Position numbers and translations under genes: made by a program. This document shows, piece by piece, positions 9,481 through 17,209 of a DNA stretch of 37,524 nt (position 1 is the stretch's first letter; each line of letters opens with the position of its first letter). Origin of the DNA: UBA2767 sp964194535 (GTDB lineage Bacteria > Pseudomonadota > Alphaproteobacteria > Rhizobiales > Methyloligellaceae); NCBI GenBank assembly GCA_964194535.1, contig CAXMMX010000199.1, positions 1-37,524 on the forward strand, read 5' to 3'. The notes below the pieces were generated by a model. That model had not been told where the DNA came from. It was given only the letters and a program-made list of their open reading frames with translations, and did not search any database.

Positions 9481-9783
9481 ATGACAGACTGGACGTTCGC
9501 CGTCACCAGCGTGGAAGAGGACCGGTTCGAAATCGCACCGGGGCTGAATGTCTGGGAGCATGAATGGGTCGATATCATGTGCGACCCTCCGCCTCCACCC
9601 ACCGGTGATGAAATCGGGGACATCAAGGCGCGTTTCGAGACGGTTTTTCTGACCGACCCGCTATACGGCAACGATTATCAGTTTTACATCTACGAAATCG
9701 TGGATGGTGGGCAACCCGTCAGGTTCGCGGCGCGCGAATTCTCGGCCAACCTTTGGGGATTTTATCTGCCGCTGGAGAAGTGA
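9481..9783 (+). CDS. Small hypothetical protein downstream of thiC
   Basis: A 100-residue acidic soluble protein with no recognised family. It contains a PPPPPTGDE run near residue 40 and aromatic-rich strands (YQFYIYEIVDGG, LWGFYLPLE). There is no signal peptide or membrane segment. It begins 24 bp after the thiC stop on the same strand, with AAGAGA upstream, so it is probably read through from the riboswitch operon. Function unknown. Confidence 0.6.
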   Translation: MTDWTFAVTSVEEDRFEIAPGLNVWEHEWVDIMCDPPPPPTGDEIGDIKARFETVFLTDPLYGNDYQFYIYEIVDGGQPVRFAAREFSANLWGFYLPLEK

Positions 9784-9804
9784 AGCGTGGCGTTGACGAG
9801 GTTT

Positions 9805-10092
9805 TCAGGCGGCTCTGAGCCTCTCCATATCATGGCGGGCATGGAGCGGCGCGCGGTGCTGCTCATTTCTGACGCCCCTCAGCTCGTTCTCGCAATGCGC
9901 CGGGTCACGCAGCAGGGCGTTGATGAAAGCGGCGCAGACAAGGCCGACCAATTTGCCCTGCTCTTCGGCTTCCCCGGCCATGAAGGAAAGGGTTTTGCCA
10001 AACAGCAGATGACAGGTCATGACATAGAGCCACACGAGCTGCTGCTCGGTGCCCTGGGGGCGGGGGCGCGAGATGTGAAATTGCGTTGCCAT
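9805..10092 (-). CDS. Small hypothetical protein
   Basis: A 95-residue protein on the minus strand. The ATG at 10090-10092 is preceded by AGGGA at about 10 bases, and third codon positions are strongly GC-biased like neighbouring genes. These points favour this frame over the overlapping plus-strand ORF. The middle is hydrophobic (LVWLYVMTCHLLFGK, then GLVCAAFINALL) and could be helical or weakly membrane-associated. No family is recognised. It is convergent with the gene after thiC. Confidence 0.55.
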   Translation of the reverse strand: MATQFHISRPRPQGTEQQLVWLYVMTCHLLFGKTLSFMAGEAEEQGKLVGLVCAAFINALLRDPAHCENELRGVRNEQHRAPLHARHDMERLRAA

Positions 10093-10197
10093 GATGATCG
10101 CTTCCCTGATGTGAGCGAGGGGCTTCTGTCCCTTTGCTCATTAGTCGCGATGGCGCGCAAAAAGGTTCAATGCGAAAGATGATTTTTCGAAGGTGGG

Positions 10198-10434
10198 GTG
10201 CGCAATTTTGCTTCCGGCCTGTCCACGGATCTGGCTGTTGCGGAAATACGGCAGGAGTTTAATGCTGGCATCAGGGATCAGTTGCAGAAAAGTTCCGACG
10301 ATCTTACATTGGCCGATCTGAATCTGGAAAGCGCGTCGCTACTGTTGCTGCAGACCCGTCAGAATCTTGCCACGACGTTGCTGTCGATTCTGGGGAATTC
10401 GGAAAGCAGCATCCTGAGGCTGTTCAGCTAGCCA
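10198..10434 (+). CDS. Isolated flagellin C-terminal domain (short ORF or remnant)
   Basis: A 77-codon ORF starts at GTG 10198 after GAAGGTGG. Its second half reads DLTLADLNLESASLLLLQTR, then a Gln/Asn-Leu helix and a terminal SSILRLF. This is the D0 C-terminal helix of alphaproteobacterial flagellins, which pairs with the N-terminal helix in the filament and is the export and assembly end. No N-terminal D0/D1 part or D2/D3 exists upstream; an in-frame stop lies at 10180-10182. It is therefore either a degraded flagellin gene or a miniature flagellin-like protein. It stands alone, more than 13 kb from the flagellar cluster of this window. Confidence 0.55.
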
Positions 10435-10440
10435 GGTGCG

Positions 10441-11721
10441 CTAAAATACCAGCCGCACCGCCAGCCCGAGCAGGGCGCAGATGGCGAGTACGGTAATGAC
10501 GCCCATATGCCGCCACAGCAGCAGCAGCGCGGCCAGGCAGGAGAGCGCGCCGGCAAGCCAGTCAAAGGTGGCGAAGTCCGGTGTCCAGAGGCGCAAAAGC
10601 CCATGATCAACGGGGGTCACATGCGCGAACAGCACATGCAGCGCGAACCACAGCGCGAGATTGAGGATAACACCGACGACAGCCGCCGTGACACCGCTGA
10701 GCGCGCCAGAAAGCCGCGCGTTCGAGCCGATGCGCTCGATATAGGGCGCGCCGGTGAATATCCACAAAAAGCAGGGCGCGAAGGTCGCCCACAGGGTGAC
10801 GGCGGCGCCAGCCAGTCCCATGAGCCAGGCCGGAGAGCTGCCTGACCGGAAGGCGGCCAGCGTGCCGACGAACTCGGTGACGAGAATGAGCGGCCCGGGC
10901 GTGGTTTCCGCCAGCCCCAGCCCGTCAAGCATTTCGCCAGCCGTGAGCCAGCCATGGGTCTCGACCGCCTGTTGCGCCATATAGGCCAGTACCGCGTAAG
11001 CGCCGCCGAAGGTGACAACCGCCAGCTTGGAAAAGAATAGACCGGTCTGGGTGAGTACATGAGAGGGGCCGAGGGTGAGGGCGATCAGTCCAAGCGGCAT
11101 CAGCCAGATACCGAGCCAGAGCGCGATTGTCCCTACTGTGCGCGCCAGAGGCACCGGCGCATGGGAAACACTTTGCGCGGGCTTTCCATGATTTTTGAGA
11201 GTAGCGCCGATGAGCGCCGCGGCGAGAATGATGAGCGGGAAGGGAGCATCGAAGAAAAAGATGGCGATAAAAGACGCGCCTGCAATGAGCCAGTCCGCAC
11301 GCCGCGCAAGCGCCCGTTTTGATATGCGCAGCAGCGCCTCGACGACAATCACCAGCACGGCCGCTTTCACGCCGAGAAAGATTGCCTCGAGTGCGGGAAC
11401 ATTCCCCAGGGCTGCATAGGTAAAGGCCAGCGCCAGCACCACCGCGGCCCCCGGCAGCACGAACAGCAGGCCCGCCGCAAGACCGCCTTTGATTCCGTGC
11501 AGACGCCACCCGGAATAAGTTGCCAGCTGCATGGCTTCAGGGCCGGGAAGGAGCATGCAGAAGTTGAGCGCATTGAGGAATTGCTGCTCGGTAAGCCATT
11601 TGTGATCGTCAACAATTTCCTTGTGCATCAGCGCGATTTGCCCCGCCGGTCCGCCGAAGGAGAGCAAGCCGATGCGCGCCCAGACACGAAGCGCTTCGGC
11701 AAGTGTGGGGTGGGCGCTCAT
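10441..11721 (-). CDS. chrA: Chromate transporter ChrA (two-domain form)
   Basis: A 426-residue inner-membrane protein with about 10-12 hydrophobic segments and the duplicated halves of the long CHR family. The N-terminal half carries SFGGPAGQIALMHKEI and CMLLPGPEAMQLA. The C-terminal half repeats the pattern as VTFGGAYAVLAYMAQQ and LAETTPGPLILVTEFVG. Family members export chromate by proton antiport in the best studied cases. Its ATG directly abuts the stop codon of the rhodanese gene, so the two are co-transcribed. Distant relatives may have other anion substrates. Confidence 0.9.
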   Translation of the reverse strand: MSAHPTLAEALRVWARIGLLSFGGPAGQIALMHKEIVDDHKWLTEQQFLNALNFCMLLPGPEAMQLATYSGWRLHGIKGGLAAGLLFVLPGAAVVLALAFTYAALGNVPALEAIFLGVKAAVLVIVVEALLRISKRALARRADWLIAGASFIAIFFFDAPFPLIILAAALIGATLKNHGKPAQSVSHAPVPLARTVGTIALWLGIWLMPLGLIALTLGPSHVLTQTGLFFSKLAVVTFGGAYAVLAYMAQQAVETHGWLTAGEMLDGLGLAETTPGPLILVTEFVGTLAAFRSGSSPAWLMGLAGAAVTLWATFAPCFLWIFTGAPYIERIGSNARLSGALSGVTAAVVGVILNLALWFALHVLFAHVTPVDHGLLRLWTPDFATFDWLAGALSCLAALLLLWRHMGVITVLAICALLGLAVRLVF

Positions 11722-12069
11722 TTACTGCCCACCGGTATTTTCTTTGGTGGGCGCCACATCAAAACCCTTCTCGCGCCAGGCTTCAAAACCGCCTTCCAGA
11801 ACGGTTACGTCAAATCCGGCATCGCGCAGGGTACGCGCAGCGTCATGGCTCACTTCATGGCCGTGGACGCAATGGACGATCAGGGGGGTGCCGGTGTCGA
11901 TATCGCCAATCCAGCGCGCGATCTCAAACGGGTCGCGCCAGGCCGAGCCGGGTATTATCTCGCCCGATTCATCGAATGCCGCGCGTTTGCGCACATCGAG
12001 GATGAGCAGCGGTGTGCCGCTCTCCAGGCGTGTTTTCAAATCTGCTGGTGTAATAAAAAAATCGCCCAT
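11722..12069 (-). CDS. Single-domain rhodanese (sulfurtransferase), chrA partner
   Basis: A 115-residue cytosolic single rhodanese domain. The active-site Cys67 lies in the loop HCVHGHEVS, and the preceding LLILDVRKRAAFDESGEIIPGS is the typical CH2A region. The proteins of this family transfer sulfane sulfur or act as redox/sulfur sensors. GGAG lies about 9 bases before the start. The gene's stop codon (11722-11724) touches the chrA start with no gap, so the pair forms a tight operon. Related rhodanese domains are known next to or fused with chromate resistance functions; the exact link here is inference. Confidence 0.85.
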   Translation of the reverse strand: MGDFFITPADLKTRLESGTPLLILDVRKRAAFDESGEIIPGSAWRDPFEIARWIGDIDTGTPLIVHCVHGHEVSHDAARTLRDAGFDVTVLEGGFEAWREKGFDVAPTKENTGGQ

Positions 12070-12272
12070 AGCTCTGCTCCGTCCAAAAAGCTCCGGAGCG
12101 GCATTTGGGCGAAATTGCCTGATGGGGCAGCCGCAGTTGGCCCCGAATTGTCAGATATATATGGGAGGCGCGAGCGAAGGACAAGTGTGGTGAGGGAAGG
12201 GACGATGCGCCGCAACAAGCTGGCTTGCGCGAGGAGGGTTTCTGGATCAATGTGCGCAGGGAAATGAGCGAT

Positions 12273-12680
12273 ATGAAACGCACAGGAAACATGATGGTCT
12301 TTCGCCACGCGATTATCGCCGCGGCAGCCTTAAGCATTGCGGGCGTGCCCCATATCGCACATGCGGGCGCCGCGCCAGAGGACGCCATTTCCCAGCTCCA
12401 GCAGCGCGGTTACTCGGATGTCGAGATCGAGCCGAGCGAGAGGCCCGGATATCAGGCCTGGGGCTGCAAGAGCGGCACCCGCTTCGCAATCCATATGGAT
12501 GCGGACAGCAACATTGTCGATGTGGACCCGGTGGGCGCATGCGGCACGGGCCAAACCCGTTCTGTGGGCGGCGCCGCGGGCGGCGGGGATATCCACATCA
12601 AGGCGCCATTTGCCGATGTGCGTATCGGCAAGGACGGGGTGCGCATCCGCGCGCCCTTCGTCAATCTCGATATTCGCTAG
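12273..12680 (+). CDS. Secreted PepSY-like small protein
   Basis: About 135 residues with an N-terminal signal peptide (AIIAAAALSIAGV, cleavage probably after AHA). The mature part starts with APEDAISQLQQRGYSDVEIE and continues with a WGCKSGTRFAIHMDADSNIVDVDPVG pattern, which resembles a single PepSY-like fold. PepSY domains are often protease-inhibitor or regulatory modules in the periplasm. Two Cys in the mature protein could pair. Several in-frame starts exist (12264, 12273, 12291, 12294). 12273 is preferred for its AGGGA at a normal distance, but 12291 after AGGAAAC is equally possible. Confidence 0.65.
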   Translation: MKRTGNMMVFRHAIIAAAALSIAGVPHIAHAGAAPEDAISQLQQRGYSDVEIEPSERPGYQAWGCKSGTRFAIHMDADSNIVDVDPVGACGTGQTRSVGGAAGGGDIHIKAPFADVRIGKDGVRIRAPFVNLDIR

Positions 12681-12716
12681 CCTTCAGGTGCCGGGCACAA
12701 AGCAAGGGAGGCATCA

Positions 12717-13223
12717 ATGGATGCTGAAACGCTGAAAAACCTGCAGGCGCCGATCAAGGATAAATACAGGGAACATCCAGACACCGCGGTTATCACCCTG
12801 AAGGCGCAAGGCAGGCTTGGTGATGGCGTGACATGTTCCGTCGAGACGGGGCAGGCGCTGGTCGAGGCCGGTCTTCACCCGGCAACCGGCGGGAGCGGCG
12901 TTCACGCATGTTCCGGTGATATGTTGCTGGAAGCCCTTGTCGCGTGCGCTGGCGTCACGATGAGCGCCGTGGCCACGGCGCTCGAACTGAAATTGAGCGA
13001 TGCCAAGGTCAAAGCCGAGGGCGATCTCGACTTCAAGGGAACGCTGGGCGTGGACCGTGAAGCGCCGGTTGGCTTTAGCGCGATACGACTGAGTTTCGAT
13101 ATCGAAGGCGATCTGGGCGAGGATGAACTCGCCACCCTGATGAAGCTGACGGAGCGTTATTGCGTCGTATACCAGACGCTTGCCAGCAATCCATCAATCG
13201 AAGCCACCTATAGCGTTGTTTAG
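12717..13223 (+). CDS. OsmC/Ohr family protein
   Basis: A 168-residue cytosolic protein of the OsmC family of thiol-dependent peroxidases. Redox-relevant Cys are visible at 65 (HACSGDMLLEALVACAG), 77 and near 148 (ERYCVVYQTL), which matches the usual reactive Cys pair layout. A GGGAGG ribosome site lies 6-8 bases before the ATG. It is close to a convergent peroxiredoxin gene, so the two may form a small oxidative-stress group, though they are on opposite strands. Confidence 0.85.
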   Translation: MDAETLKNLQAPIKDKYREHPDTAVITLKAQGRLGDGVTCSVETGQALVEAGLHPATGGSGVHACSGDMLLEALVACAGVTMSAVATALELKLSDAKVKAEGDLDFKGTLGVDREAPVGFSAIRLSFDIEGDLGEDELATLMKLTERYCVVYQTLASNPSIEATYSVV

Positions 13224-13235
13224 ACGCCCAGGCGC

Positions 13236-13802
13236 CTATTCAGCCGCCTCGGCTCTGTGGTCAATCACCTGTCCGCGCGCGGGATAGTCGTGGGTGAGTA
13301 CGATGTCGAGACCGGCCAGGATCTCAGCGAAACTCGGCCGTGCAAAGGGCATGGTCTGGATGCTCGACCAGTAGAGCGTGTTGTCGGGCCGCACGAAAAA
13401 TATCCCCGGCTCGATGAACAGCGGTGGCTCCTCAACGCCAATTGAGGTCTTGCCCTTGCTGGTTGATATGAACAGACCCCATTTACGAGCCTCATCAAGG
13501 GTAAGGTCATAGCCGACGGGAAGGTTGCTCAATTTCCACTCTGACTTGGCCATTTCAGCCCGTTCCAGCCCGTCGTTTGATATGGCGATGGCGGTCACGC
13601 CCTTTTGCCCGAATTTTTCCAGCTTGCGGTCGAGATCGCCCAGATAGCGCGAGCAGATCGGGCAGTGATAGCCGCGGTAGAACACGATCATGGTGAAGTG
13701 TTCAGGAGCCTGGTCTCCAAGTGTCCAGGCGCCACCGCCAACGGTCGGCACACTCAGGGCGGGTACGGGCTGACGCGGGAAGATGGTGGTGTGGGCGCTC
13801 AT
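13236..13802 (-). CDS. Peroxiredoxin-like (AhpC/TSA) protein
   Basis: A 188-residue thioredoxin-fold protein of the AhpC/TSA superfamily. The active-site region is FYRGYHCPICSRYL, giving C47 and C50 as a CxxC, unlike the T-x-x-C of typical AhpC and like the 'peroxiredoxin-like' subgroup. FFVRPDNTLYWSS lies where the family has its conserved strand. No signal peptide. An excellent AGGAGG site precedes the ATG by about 7 bases. It is convergent with the OsmC gene (12 bp between stops). Confidence 0.85.
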   Translation of the reverse strand: MSAHTTIFPRQPVPALSVPTVGGGAWTLGDQAPEHFTMIVFYRGYHCPICSRYLGDLDRKLEKFGQKGVTAIAISNDGLERAEMAKSEWKLSNLPVGYDLTLDEARKWGLFISTSKGKTSIGVEEPPLFIEPGIFFVRPDNTLYWSSIQTMPFARPSFAEILAGLDIVLTHDYPARGQVIDHRAEAAE

Positions 13803-13959
13803 GTGAACCTCCTGATCTATCCTGATCTACAGGGTGACGCTAAATCTATCGGCAATCGGACATTTCGCGAAGCCCCGCAATTGGCAATGCTGCTTTGCCG
13901 CCATGGGGGTCACTTTAGTCTGAGTGGTGATACGTGGTTGCCCGAAATTATTGAGCCGG

Positions 13960-14835
13960 TTACGCATCAGCCTGGGCGGCTGCTTTTTGCACCGCCTTCT
14001 GCACCTTCTCAAAGGCCCGCACCTCAATCTGGCGGATTCGCTCGCGGCTCACGCCAAACTCGGTCGAGAGATTCTCAAGCGTGATCGAGTCTTCTGACAG
14101 ACGGCGGGCTGTGAAGATGCGCTTTTCACGCTCATTCAGGCCCTTCATGGCCTTTTTCAGGAAATTGCGACGCCGTTCCAGTTCCTGGTTTTTGCCGAGT
14201 GTGGTTTCCTGATCTTCCGTATCGTCGACCAGCCAGTCCATCCACTCGCCGCCCTCGGAGTCGGAACGCACCGGCGCGTTCAACGAGCTGTCGCCGGAAA
14301 GACGCCGGTTCATGGAAACCACGTCTTCCTCGGGAACGCCGAGACGGGTGGAAATCTTCTTCACATTGTCCGGGTGCAGGTCGCCATCTTCGAGCGCCTT
14401 GAGCTGCCCCTTGATCTTGCGCAGATTGAAGAACAGCTTCTTCTGGCTCGCTGTCGTGCCCATTTTCACAAGGCTCCAGGAGCGCAGGATATATTCCTGT
14501 ATCGAGGCCCTGATCCACCACATCGCGTAGGTGGCAAGCCGGAAGCCCTTATCGGGCTCGAAGCGTTTCACCGCCTGCATCAGGCCGACATTACCTTCCG
14601 AGACGACTTCACCGATGGGCAGGCCATAGCCGCGATAGCCCATGGCGATGCGGCCCACGAGACGAAGATGCGAGGTTACGAGCTTGTGCGCGGCATCGCG
14701 GTCGTCATGCTCGCGCCAGCGTTCGGCAAGCATATATTCCCCGTCCGGCTCCAGCATGGGGAACTTGCGGATTTCATCAAGGTAGCGGGATAGTCCGCCC
14801 TGTCCGCTAACGGTGGGAAGTGATCTGGTCGCCAT
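13960..14835 (-). CDS. rpoH: RNA polymerase sigma-32 factor RpoH
   Basis: A 291-residue sigma-70-family factor that directs heat-shock transcription. Region 2 is well preserved (LVTSHLRLVGRIAMGYRGYGLPIGEVVSEGN and RLATYAMWWIRASIQEYIL). The RpoH box QKKLFFNLRK, diagnostic for sigma-32, follows. Region 4 has the helix-turn-helix ENLSTEFGVSRERIRQIE. The start at 14835 (MATRSL) is chosen for GGAGAT upstream and normal family length; the frame stays open for 26 further codons. The upstream sequence contains CCCTATATTA, which resembles a heat-shock -10 element, so autoregulation is possible but unproven. Confidence 0.96.
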   Translation of the reverse strand: MATRSLPTVSGQGGLSRYLDEIRKFPMLEPDGEYMLAERWREHDDRDAAHKLVTSHLRLVGRIAMGYRGYGLPIGEVVSEGNVGLMQAVKRFEPDKGFRLATYAMWWIRASIQEYILRSWSLVKMGTTASQKKLFFNLRKIKGQLKALEDGDLHPDNVKKISTRLGVPEEDVVSMNRRLSGDSSLNAPVRSDSEGGEWMDWLVDDTEDQETTLGKNQELERRRNFLKKAMKGLNEREKRIFTARRLSEDSITLENLSTEFGVSRERIRQIEVRAFEKVQKAVQKAAAQADA

Positions 14836-14947
14836 TTTTATGGAATCTCCAGGGCAATTTATCAGGCACGCATGCGCCACGCTGCCCCCTGGCACGCTCC
14901 TAATATAGGGCACGAGCGGTTAAAAAACACCCTATGAGGATATTTTT

Positions 14948-15961
14948 TCAAATTTCTGACAGAGATTTGAGTACATGTGAGATATCGTCAGGTAATGGGC
15001 TTACGAAATGCATGATTTGCTTGTCTTGCGGGTGCGAAAACCCCAGCACGCAGGCGTGAAGCGCCTGGCGCGGCAGCATTTCGATCACTTTGCGCGGCCC
15101 TTCGGGCAAAATCTGCGATTTGGTTTTAAAACCTGTCCCGTAGAGCGGGTCGCCGATCAGCGGTTGGCCGATATGGGCCATATGCACGCGAATCTGGTGC
15201 GTGCGCCCGGTTTCCAGAGTGCACTTCACCCGGGACGCCATCGGCTCTTTTCCTGGGCCAAACGTCTCCAGCACCTCATAGTGGGTTACAGCTTCCTTGC
15301 CGCCCTTGGCCAGCACGCCCATTTTCTGGCGGGCTTGAGGTTTGCGCCCCAGCGGAGCATTGATGGCGCCTTTACGCGGCGAGGGCACACCCCACACAAG
15401 CGCCTCATAGCTGCGCTCGAGAGCGCCCTTGCGTCCGTGATCAGCGAACTGTTTTGCAAGTGCGTGGTGCGCCGCGTCACTCTTTGCGACCACCATGAGC
15501 CCGCTCGTATCCTTGTCTATCCGGTGGACGATGCCGGGGCGCTTGACGCCGCCAATCCCTGAGAGGCTTGTCCCGCAATGGGCGATGAGCGCGTTCACCA
15601 GCGTGCCCGACCAGTTGCCGGCAGCCGGGTGCACCACCAGCCCCGCCGGCTTGTCGATGACGATCAGCCAGTCGTCCTCGTAAACGACGTTAAGCGGGAT
15701 GGACTCACCCTTGGGAATGGCGGGTTCGGTAGGGGGCACGGTGATGTGGAATATCTCGCCAGGTTTGACCCGCAAATTGGGCTCCACTATCGTGCGCCCG
15801 TTCCGGGCGGCATGGCCCGCCTTGATCAGCACCTTGAGACGGGACCGGCTCATGTCGGGCAGATGTTTGGCTAACAAGCGATCCAGCCGCTCGCCATCGT
15901 CATCGCCGCCCGCTTCGATTTCGAAGCGCTGTTCCGTGTTATCGGTGTCTGCGTCGCTCAT
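14948..15961 (-). CDS. rluD: 23S rRNA pseudouridine synthase RluD
   Basis: A 337-residue RluA-family pseudouridine synthase. An N-terminal S4-like RNA-binding segment (DRLLAKHLPDMSRSRLKVLI) precedes the catalytic domain. The catalytic motif HRIDKDTSGLMVVAKS carries the active Asp, and GRTHQIRVHMAHIGQPLIGD is the conserved later block. RluD modifies helix 69 of 23S rRNA (positions 1911/1915/1917 in E. coli numbering). The S4 domain and length favour RluD over RluA. It lies upstream of rpoH on the same strand with 112 bp between, and is divergent from the small membrane protein gene at 15983. Confidence 0.9.
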   Translation of the reverse strand: MSDADTDNTEQRFEIEAGGDDDGERLDRLLAKHLPDMSRSRLKVLIKAGHAARNGRTIVEPNLRVKPGEIFHITVPPTEPAIPKGESIPLNVVYEDDWLIVIDKPAGLVVHPAAGNWSGTLVNALIAHCGTSLSGIGGVKRPGIVHRIDKDTSGLMVVAKSDAAHHALAKQFADHGRKGALERSYEALVWGVPSPRKGAINAPLGRKPQARQKMGVLAKGGKEAVTHYEVLETFGPGKEPMASRVKCTLETGRTHQIRVHMAHIGQPLIGDPLYGTGFKTKSQILPEGPRKVIEMLPRQALHACVLGFSHPQDKQIMHFVSPLPDDISHVLKSLSEI

Positions 15962-15982
15962 AGGTCAGAAAGCACCAAGATT

Positions 15983-16348
15983 ATGGCTGAAACGGAAAGT
16001 CCATCCGATGTGTTGCCGGGCACGGTGTTCACGCCGCGTCAGGTAACCATTCTCAAACGGGTCGTGATCGGCATGGGCATTCTGCTCGTCGGCGGCTTCG
16101 CGCTTGTCATGTCGGCCATTGTCTATCAGGCCTCGCAGCTTGGCGAAAGCAAGTCCGTGCCTGCGCCCGTAGGCGCAAACAAGCCGCAAGCGGAGCTGAC
16201 CCTGCCGGCAGGCATGACCATCTCGCATATGGCGCTCGGCGATAACCGGCTCGCGGTGCATCTGAAGGGGCCACGCGGCGCGGAAATACGGATCATCAAT
16301 CTGGGTACGGGCGCGGTGGTAACGCGCATCCCGGTGAAAAGCGAATAG
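15983..16348 (+). CDS. Small single-pass membrane protein
   Basis: A 121-residue protein with one transmembrane helix (about residues 26-48) and a C-terminal periplasmic-side domain of short strands (ISHMALGDNRLAVHLKGPRGAEIRIINL). It resembles conserved hypothetical proteins seen beside rluD in other Alphaproteobacteria (possibly DUF6476, from memory). Function unknown. It starts 21 bp from the divergent rluD start. Confidence 0.75.
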   Translation: MAETESPSDVLPGTVFTPRQVTILKRVVIGMGILLVGGFALVMSAIVYQASQLGESKSVPAPVGANKPQAELTLPAGMTISHMALGDNRLAVHLKGPRGAEIRIINLGTGAVVTRIPVKSE

Positions 16349-16403
16349 GCTTGATCGGCTCTATTGGTCCAAGTTATAGAATATTGATTGGCTGACTATA
16401 TCA

Positions 16404-16479
16404 GCCCCGTTCGTCTAGCGGTTTAGGACGCTGGCCTCTCACGCCGGAAACAGGGGTTCGATCCCCCTACGGGGTGCCA
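16404..16479 (+). tRNA. tRNA-Glu (anticodon CTC)
   Basis: A complete cloverleaf can be drawn. The acceptor stem GCCCCGT pairs with ACGGGGT (one G-T at the outer pair). The D-arm lies around TCGTCTAGCGGTTTAGGA. The anticodon stem CTGGC/GCCGG encloses loop CTCTCAC with anticodon CTC, which reads GAG. The T-arm is CAGGGGTTCGATCCCCCT-like, and the CCA end is encoded at 16477-16479. It lies 3 bases before the convergent stop of the minus-strand ORF at 16483. Confidence 0.95.
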
Positions 16480-16482
16480 ATT

Positions 16483-16854
16483 TCAAGCAATATCAGTTGA
16501 GATCAGATCCTGTTGCCGCTGGTCCCAGAGCCGTTCGCCGACGGCAACACGCAGGCGCTTGTCGGGTGGAATGTCGGCAAGTTCTTCCTTGAACGCACAA
16601 TAGACGTCCCAGGCATAGCCAGCGCGCTTGTAATGGATGAGATTGTTGCGCCAGTACAGTATACGCTTCCAGGCCCGCACATCGCCCCCGCTTTCAGGCA
16701 GTTCTATTCCGACGCTCAAGAGTTGACGGGCGATGGTCTGGGCTGAAGTTTCAGGACTCTGACCGCTTTGCACCAGAACGTCGATGATGGCGCTGGCGCG
16801 CGCCATAAGGTCTTCGCTCGCTTTACACTTCGCCGCGCCGCCCTTCCCGGTCAT
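16483..16854 (-). CDS. Hypothetical protein, overlaps upstream ORF
   Basis: About 123 residues from the ATG at 16852-16854; other in-frame starts exist at 16893 and 16805. The protein is helical and rich in Trp/Arg (DVRAWKRILYWRNNLIHYK, VGERLWDQRQQD). No family is recognised. It overlaps the upstream minus-strand ORF (stop at 16823) in another frame, so it is either translationally coupled or joined to it by a frameshift. No good Shine-Dalgarno sequence is visible for any start, which would suit coupling. The stop codon lies 3 bases after the tRNA-Glu CCA end on the other strand. Confidence 0.55.
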   Translation of the reverse strand: MTGKGGAAKCKASEDLMARASAIIDVLVQSGQSPETSAQTIARQLLSVGIELPESGGDVRAWKRILYWRNNLIHYKRAGYAWDVYCAFKEELADIPPDKRLRVAVGERLWDQRQQDLISTDIA

Positions 16855-17086
16855 AAGGGCCGGTCGGCCTGGACGATGCGAGGTGCCCGGCACCTGTTGC
16901 CGGCGCCGCGGGAATGGCCGGCACAGCAGGGTTCACCGGCGCGGCAGATGGCGCGCTCAATGCTTTGACGGCATCATGTAGATTGACCAGTGGCGCCAGG
17001 TCGGCAGCCGCAATGCCCTTGTCATACAAGGTGCGAATGGTTTCTTCCACGAGGCCCGCGAGATCCTGATTGTGTTCCTCGGACAT
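16823..17086 (-). CDS. Small hypothetical protein with Ala/Pro-rich linker
   Basis: An 87-residue protein. The first 43 residues are an amphipathic helical domain (LAGLVEETIRTLYDKGIAAADLAPLV pattern), followed by an Ala/Pro-rich linker (APSAAPVNPAVPAIPAAP) and a polar tail. GAGGACAAA directly before the ATG gives a convincing ribosome site. The architecture of a helical N-terminus plus linker with nothing after it suggests that the C-terminal domain may be encoded in the overlapping downstream frame. Function unknown. Confidence 0.55.
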   Translation of the reverse strand: MSEEHNQDLAGLVEETIRTLYDKGIAAADLAPLVNLHDAVKALSAPSAAPVNPAVPAIPAAPATGAGHLASSRPTGPYDREGRRGEV

Positions 17087-17209
17087 TTTGTCCTCAATTA
17101 CCGCGATATTTGCTTAGTCTAACAAACTGCCATTGCAGGACTCTTAATGAAAAATACGACGAAACTTGACGGTAATGCATTGTTTGAAACAGGCCGTTAT
17201 CAATAAAAC

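Noticed and set aside
9787..10182. Plus-strand ORF of 131 codons after the small gene behind thiC
   Set aside because: The minus-strand frame in the same place has a better ribosome site and codon bias.
11497..12267. Plus-strand ORF of 256 codons opposite chrA and the rhodanese
   Set aside because: It lies antisense to two clearly recognisable genes and has no domain of its own. Long antisense frames are expected in GC-rich DNA.
16404..17086. Genomic island integrated at tRNA-Glu
   Set aside because: No integrase and no second copy of the tRNA 3' end is seen in the window. The downstream genes are ordinary chromosomal ones.
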